The notes below the pieces were generated by a model, which saw nothing but the letters and a program-made list of their open reading frames with translations, did not search any database and was not told the origin of the DNA. A stretch of 64,000 nucleotides of DNA, taken from contig NZ_CP072941.1 in NCBI RefSeq assembly GCF_018069625.1, forward strand, positions 1,674,001 through 1,738,000, read 5' to 3'. Every line of letters begins with the position of its first letter. The first letter of the stretch is position 1. Position numbers and translations under genes: made by a program. Positions 60,494-64,000 of the stretch are shown piece after piece. Origin of the DNA: Streptomyces yatensis (GTDB lineage Bacteria > Actinomycetota > Actinomycetes > Streptomycetales > Streptomycetaceae).

Positions 60494-61051
60494 ATGACAC
60501 CGGCCGGCCGCCGCATCGTGGCGGCCGCCGAGGAGTTGTTCTACAACCGCGGCATCACGGCGGTCGGTGTGGACCTGATCGCCGAGCGCTCGGGCGTGAC
60601 CAAGCGGACCCTGTACAACCAGTTCGGTTCGAAAGACCGCCTCGTGGCGGCCTATCTCACGGAACGCGACCAGCGCTGGCGGTCACTCGTCCGTGCCGCC
60701 GTTGACGCCAGCGACACCCCGGCCGAGGCCGTCACCGCCCCCTTCGAGGCCCTGCGGACCTGGAGCGAGACCAACACCCGCGGATGCGCCTTCATCAACG
60801 CACTGGCGGAGCTCCCGGATCCCTCGCATTCCGCATACCGCATCGCCGCGAACCAGAAGCTCTGGCTGCTGAACCTGTTCAAGGAACTCGCCGCCACGGC
60901 GGGCTGCTCGCACCCGGCCACCCTGGCCACCCAACTGCTCGTGCTGCACGAGGGTGCTGTCGCCACGCAGCCGCTCTCGCTCGACAGCCTTCCGGAGAGT
61001 ACTGACCTGGCCCGAGTCCTGGTTCAAGCCAGCCTGTCGCACGGTCAGTAG
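60494..61051 (+). CDS. TetR family transcriptional regulator
   Basis: A 185-aa TetR regulator. The HTH is RIVAAAEELFYNRGITAVGV, DLIAERSGVTKRTLYNQFGS (recognition helix), followed by KDRLVAAYLTERDQRW. The C-terminal ligand domain contains TRGCAFINALAELPDPSHSA. The ATG at 60494 has GGAG upstream, and GTGs at 60461 and 60476 are in frame. It probably represses itself and the divergent oxidoreductase. The inducer is unknown. Confidence 0.93.
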   Translation: MTPAGRRIVAAAEELFYNRGITAVGVDLIAERSGVTKRTLYNQFGSKDRLVAAYLTERDQRWRSLVRAAVDASDTPAEAVTAPFEALRTWSETNTRGCAFINALAELPDPSHSAYRIAANQKLWLLNLFKELAATAGCSHPATLATQLLVLHEGAVATQPLSLDSLPESTDLARVLVQASLSHGQ

Positions 61052-61153
61052 AGCGTTTTCGACAGGGCGGGGTATGCGTGATGGGCATCGCGACCCCGGC
61101 CATGATCTGATCCACCGGACAGGGCCTGGCCGGGCGTCGCGGCGTGGGCGGGT

Positions 61154-61726
61154 TCAGGCGCCGACGGCACCCGGCGAGCCCAGGCCCTCCAGGACCACCG
61201 CGCCCGGCAACCCGGCCAGCAGCTTGCCCGGGACGATGAGTTTGCCGCGGCGGGTGCCGCTGCCGATGAGGGCGTAGGGGATGTCGGCCACGGCGGAGTC
61301 CACCAGGAGCGGCCAGGTGGCGGGCAGGCCGATGGGGGTGATGCCACCGAACTCCATGCCGCTTTCGCCCGTGGCCGTGTCCATCGGGGCGAACGACGCC
61401 TTGCGCGCGCCGAGCTGGCGGCGCACCACGCCGTTGACGTCCGCGCGGGTGTGGGCCAGGACCAGGCAGGCGGCGAGAGTGGTCTCGCCGCCCCGTTTGC
61501 CCGCGACGACCACGCAGTTGGCGGACTGTTCCAGCAGCCAGGGGCCGTAGTTCTCGACGAGTACGGCGGTGTCGGCCTTGTCCGGGTCGGTGTCCACGAA
61601 CAGCACCTGCTCCACCGGCTCCGAGCCACGCCAGTCGCGCAGCGCCTCGGCGACGGGGGCGGTCAGCAGATCCAGGCACTCGACGGCGGGACGGACCTCG
61701 TCGAAGGCATCCATCGGCGTACTCAT
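61154..61726 (-). CDS. YbaK/EbsC-type aminoacyl-tRNA deacylase-like protein
   Basis: A 190-aa protein of the YbaK/ProX editing-domain family, which hydrolyses mischarged tRNA. It has VEQVLFVDTDPDKADTAVLV, SANCVVVAGKRGGETTLAAC, KASFAPMDTATGESGMEFGG and the signature GITPIGLPATWPLLVDSAVA, then GSGTRRGKLIVPGKLLAGLP. A conserved basic residue equivalent to the catalytic Lys lies in VVVAGKRGG. It is convergent with tetR, and a free-standing editing role is inferred. Confidence 0.9.
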   Translation of the reverse strand: MSTPMDAFDEVRPAVECLDLLTAPVAEALRDWRGSEPVEQVLFVDTDPDKADTAVLVENYGPWLLEQSANCVVVAGKRGGETTLAACLVLAHTRADVNGVVRRQLGARKASFAPMDTATGESGMEFGGITPIGLPATWPLLVDSAVADIPYALIGSGTRRGKLIVPGKLLAGLPGAVVLEGLGSPGAVGA

Positions 61727-61772
61727 GCCGTCAAACTAGCAGGCCGGGCGGGGTACGAAGGGCCGGGTGGCG

Positions 61773-62345
61773 TCAGCGGGCGGGCGGTACCGACACCGCC
61801 ATGGTCATCTCCACCGGTGCCGACCCCTCGTTGCGGTAGGTGTGCGGGGTGTTCGCCTCGAACGCCGCGGAGGTGCCGGCCGGGACGGTGTGCGCCTCGC
61901 CGCCGAGCACCAGGGTGAGCTCGCCCGCCGTCACATGGATCAGCTCGACCGTGCCGGACGGATGCGGATCGGAGGCACTCTCGTCGCCGGGCATCAGCCG
62001 CCATCCCCACATCTCCAGCGGACCGCCCGCCTCGGTGCCGACGAGCAGGGAGGTGTAGCTGCCCGCCTCGGTGGACCACATCCGTACCGCCTGCTCGGGC
62101 GGGACGAAGGTCACCCGCGGCCCGTGCTCGTAGTCGAGCAGGGTGGTGATGCTCACGCCGAGCGCGTCCGCGAGCTTGACCGTGGTGCCCACGCTCGGAT
62201 TCGTACGGGCCTGCTCGATCTGGATGATCATGCCCCGGCTGACCCCGGCGCGGGCCGCGAGGGCGTCGAGGGTGAAGCCGCGTTCGTTGCGCCACCGCTT
62301 GAGGTTGCGGGCGAGCGACTGCGTGAGCTGATCGAGGTCCGTCAC
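61773..62345 (-). CDS. XRE-cupin transcriptional regulator
   Basis: A 190-aa regulator. The N-terminal HTH is LARNLKRWRNERGFTLDALA, ARAGVSRGMIIQIEQARTNP. The C-terminal cupin is ESASDPHPSGTVELIHVTAG, ELTLVLGGEAHTVPAGTSAA, FEANTPHTYRNEG. The GTG at 62345 lies about 8 nt after a predicted start point from a TATTAT -10 box on that strand. It is divergent from an EamA transporter gene, which it probably controls in response to a small ligand bound by the cupin. Confidence 0.92.
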   Translation of the reverse strand: MTDLDQLTQSLARNLKRWRNERGFTLDALAARAGVSRGMIIQIEQARTNPSVGTTVKLADALGVSITTLLDYEHGPRVTFVPPEQAVRMWSTEAGSYTSLLVGTEAGGPLEMWGWRLMPGDESASDPHPSGTVELIHVTAGELTLVLGGEAHTVPAGTSAAFEANTPHTYRNEGSAPVEMTMAVSVPPAR

Positions 62346-62385
62346 GGTCCGGTCCGTCCATAATAGTGAATGGCGTAGTCGAGTG

Positions 62386-62398
62386 CAGTGAACTACTG
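62386..62398. promoter_or_regulatory. Candidate operator between XRE-cupin and EamA genes
   Basis: Short inverted repeat CAGT-GAACT-ACTG in the 99-bp divergent intergenic region, 41 bp from the XRE start and 46 bp from the EamA start. Its symmetry is weak (4-bp arms), so position is the main argument. Confidence 0.35.
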
Positions 62399-62444
62399 TG
62401 GGCTGTACTCCCACGTCCACCACACTGTACGGCGAGGTTTCACC

Positions 62445-63311
62445 ATGTCCGCACTCTTCGCGCTTGCCACCAGCCTGCTCTGGGGGCTGGCCGACTTCGG
62501 CGGAGGGTTGCTCACCCGGCGCACACCCGCGCTCACCGTGGTCGTCGCCTCCCAGATCATCGCGGTGACCGTCCTCGGGGCCATCGTGGTGGCCACCGGC
62601 GGATGGTCCGAGGCGGGGCCGCAGTTGTGGTTCGCGGCGGCGGCCGGTGTGGTCGGCCCGGCCGCGATGCTGTGCTTCTACCGGGCCCTCGCGCTCGGCC
62701 CGATGGGCGTCGTCTCCCCGCTCGGCGCGCTCGGCGGGGTCATCGTGCCGCTCGGCGTCGCGCTGGTGCTCGGCGAGCGGCCCGGGCTGCTGCAGGTCTC
62801 CGGGGTCGTGGTGGCGGTCGCGGGCGTGGTCCTGGCGAGCGGTCCGCAGACCGGCGGTGCGCCCGTCCAGCGGCAGACGCTCCTGCTCACCCTGGTCGCC
62901 GCGCTGGGCTTCGGCTCGGTGATGGCGCTGATCGCCGAGGCGTCGACCACGCTGACCGGGCTCTTCCTCGCGCTGTTCGTCCAGCGGGTGTGCAATGTGG
63001 CGGTCGGCGGCACCGCGCTCCTCTTCTCCGTACGGCGGGGAAACCCCGGACTGCCCGAGGGCGGGATGGGCGTGGTGTGGGCGTCGCTGCCCGCGCTCGC
63101 CTTCGTGGGCCTCGCCGACGTGGCCGCGAACGGCACGTACAACCTCGCCGCCCACCACGGCCCGGTCACCGTCGCCGCGGTGCTCGCCTCCCTGTACCCC
63201 GTGGTGACCGCCCTCGCCGCCCGCGGACTGCTCGGCGAGCGGCTGCGGGTGGTGCAGGCCACGGGCGCCGGACTCGCCCTGGTCGGGACGCTGCTGCTGG
63301 CCACGGGCTGA
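62445..63311 (+). CDS. EamA/DMT-family transporter
   Basis: A 288-aa drug/metabolite transporter with ten hydrophobic helices in two EamA repeats. Repeat one ends MGVVSPLGALGGVIVPLGVA, LVLGERPGLLQVSGVVVAVA. Repeat two ends GPVTVAAVLASLYPVVTALA, ARGLLGERLRVVQATGAGLA. Both carry the family's G-E-R near the end of the repeat. It is probably an exporter of an amino acid or small metabolite under control of the divergent XRE-cupin protein. Confidence 0.92.
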   Translation: MSALFALATSLLWGLADFGGGLLTRRTPALTVVVASQIIAVTVLGAIVVATGGWSEAGPQLWFAAAAGVVGPAAMLCFYRALALGPMGVVSPLGALGGVIVPLGVALVLGERPGLLQVSGVVVAVAGVVLASGPQTGGAPVQRQTLLLTLVAALGFGSVMALIAEASTTLTGLFLALFVQRVCNVAVGGTALLFSVRRGNPGLPEGGMGVVWASLPALAFVGLADVAANGTYNLAAHHGPVTVAAVLASLYPVVTALAARGLLGERLRVVQATGAGLALVGTLLLATG

Positions 63312-63336
63312 GCGGACCGCGGCCCGGCCCATCCCG

Positions 63337-63456
63337 CGTAAGCGGCCCGGTCCCGTCCCGCGTAAGCGGCCCGGTCCCGTCCCGCGTAAGCGGCCCGGTC
63401 CCGTCCCGCGTAAGCGGCCCGGTCCCGTCCCGCGTAAGCGGCCCGGTCCCGTCCCA
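63337..63456. repeat. Five perfect 24-bp tandem repeats
   Basis: Five head-to-tail copies of a 24-bp unit beginning CGTAAGCGGCCCGGTCCCGT (63337, 63361, 63385, 63409, 63433), between the EamA and FUSC genes. The 8-codon period keeps long frames open on both strands, but there is no sign of coding. Confidence 0.9.
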
Positions 63457-63495
63457 CCATGCATAAGCCGACGCGTCCCAGGAACCCCCTACTCC

Positions 63496-64000
63496 ATGGC
63501 GCACATGATCGAGAACCTGTATGGGGTGCGGGCCGGAGCCCGAGGAGTCGCACAGGCCGCGGTCCGGGCGTGCCGCGGGCCGGGGCGGGAGCGGGACCTG
63601 GTCGTGCAGTCGCTGAAGGCCGCCGGGGCGGCCACCCTCGCCTGGGCGGTGTCGGGGTGGTGGCTGCGGGATCCGGTGGCGCTGATGGCGCCGTGGGTGG
63701 CGGTGGTCCTGGTGCAAGCCACCGTCTTCCGTTCGCTGTTCAAGGGGTTGCAGCAGCTGGTGGCCATCGCCGTCGGCACGCTCCTGGCGGCGGGGGCCGA
63801 AGCCCTGACGGGGAACACCCTGGCCTCGGTGGCCCTGGTCCTGCCGGTCGTGATGCTGCTCAGCAACTGGCCCCGCCTCGGCGACCAGGGCATCTACGGG
63901 CCCACCACCGCGCTGTTCACCCTCACCTCCGGCCCCGTGTCCAGCCTCACGGTCTCCCACCGGCTGCTGCAGGCGGTGCTGGGCGCCGCGATCGGCATCG
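63496..64000 (+). CDS. FUSC/aromatic-acid-exporter-like membrane protein, 3' end outside window
   Basis: A partial gene (168 codons). The N-terminus is soluble and basic (AHMIENLYGVRAGARGVAQA). Paired hydrophobic helices follow (AAGAATLAWAVSGWW, VALMAPWVAVVLVQATVF, LVAIAVGTLLAAGAEAL, LASVALVLPVVMLLSNW), as in FUSC/ArAE-type proteins. The segment RSLFKGLQQLVAIAVGTLLA is the family's conserved region. The frame runs open to the window edge. Confidence 0.78.
   Translation, partial: MAHMIENLYGVRAGARGVAQAAVRACRGPGRERDLVVQSLKAAGAATLAWAVSGWWLRDPVALMAPWVAVVLVQATVFRSLFKGLQQLVAIAVGTLLAAGAEALTGNTLASVALVLPVVMLLSNWPRLGDQGIYGPTTALFTLTSGPVSSLTVSHRLLQAVLGAAIGI

Noticed and set aside
63337..63456. 24-bp repeats considered as a CRISPR or as part of a coding region.
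   Set aside because: Direct head-to-tail repeats without spacers, between two complete gene contexts.
62366..63466. A 366-codon frame covering the EamA gene in another phase.
   Set aside because: Extreme Arg/Gly/Pro composition and repeat-derived tail. The EamA frame has clear membrane helices and family motifs.

Overview
The window looks like a chromosomal segment of a high-GC actinomycete, most probably Streptomyces or a close relative. The reasons are strong G/C bias at third codon positions, frequent GTG starts, many ATGA/GTGA start-stop overlaps, and a typical streptomycete gene set: F420/LLM oxidoreductase, DUF1990, DUF6098, XRE/RsbW-like ATPase pairs and Tat-exported PhoD. No rRNA, tRNA or CRISPR array was seen.

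0-13.8 kb is core-like. It holds a biotin cluster (bioF divergent from bioB-bioA-bioD), a methyltransferase, an orphan ABC ATPase, an LLM oxidoreductase, two overlapping CNNM/CorC-type membrane proteins, an SGNH hydrolase, purB and a mug-type DNA glycosylase.

13.8-23.2 kb is an accessory, defence-island-like block with less uniform codon usage. It carries a DUF3644 protein with an R-x4-H motif, an XRE regulator with a 5-formyl-THF cyclo-ligase-like partner, a recombinase-like plus RsbW-like pair, a Shedu-like (DUF4263) nuclease candidate, and a divergent pair of unrecognised genes. One gene of that pair is split near its 3' end by a complete IS3-family element (1280 bp, 3-bp target duplication). 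The right edge is marked by a frameshifted and truncated yciO remnant.

23.2-46.5 kb is again mostly core-like: ROK and GntR regulators, an SDR enzyme, an alpha/beta hydrolase, phoD, DUF1990, an ACT-GNAT fusion, a trans-sulfuration enzyme with an Lrp regulator, a DUF885 hydrolase, sbcCD, yigZ, small conserved proteins, a two-component system and a PAP2 phosphatase. Between the convergent DUF885 gene and sbcC lies a striking array of about 25 units of a roughly 26-bp palindromic repeat.

46.7-52.4 kb is a coherent cell-envelope cluster. A truncated DedA protein, a GT4 glycosyltransferase, UppP and a GT-C-like membrane glycosyltransferase form a coupled leftward operon. A BlaI repressor and M56 metalloprotease are transcribed rightward from the same intergenic region, which holds a 31-bp nested palindrome overlapping the leftward promoter. 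This suggests an envelope-stress sensor controlling undecaprenyl-phosphate recycling.

52.6-64 kb contains methyltransferases, a MarR regulator with an upstream palindrome, a second accessory module (zinc-ribbon protein, glycine-rich-domain protein, recombinase-like protein, XRE regulator, IS5 remnant), an oxidoreductase/TetR pair with two matching operator dyads, a YbaK protein, a XRE-cupin regulator divergent from an EamA transporter, and the start of a FUSC-type membrane protein.
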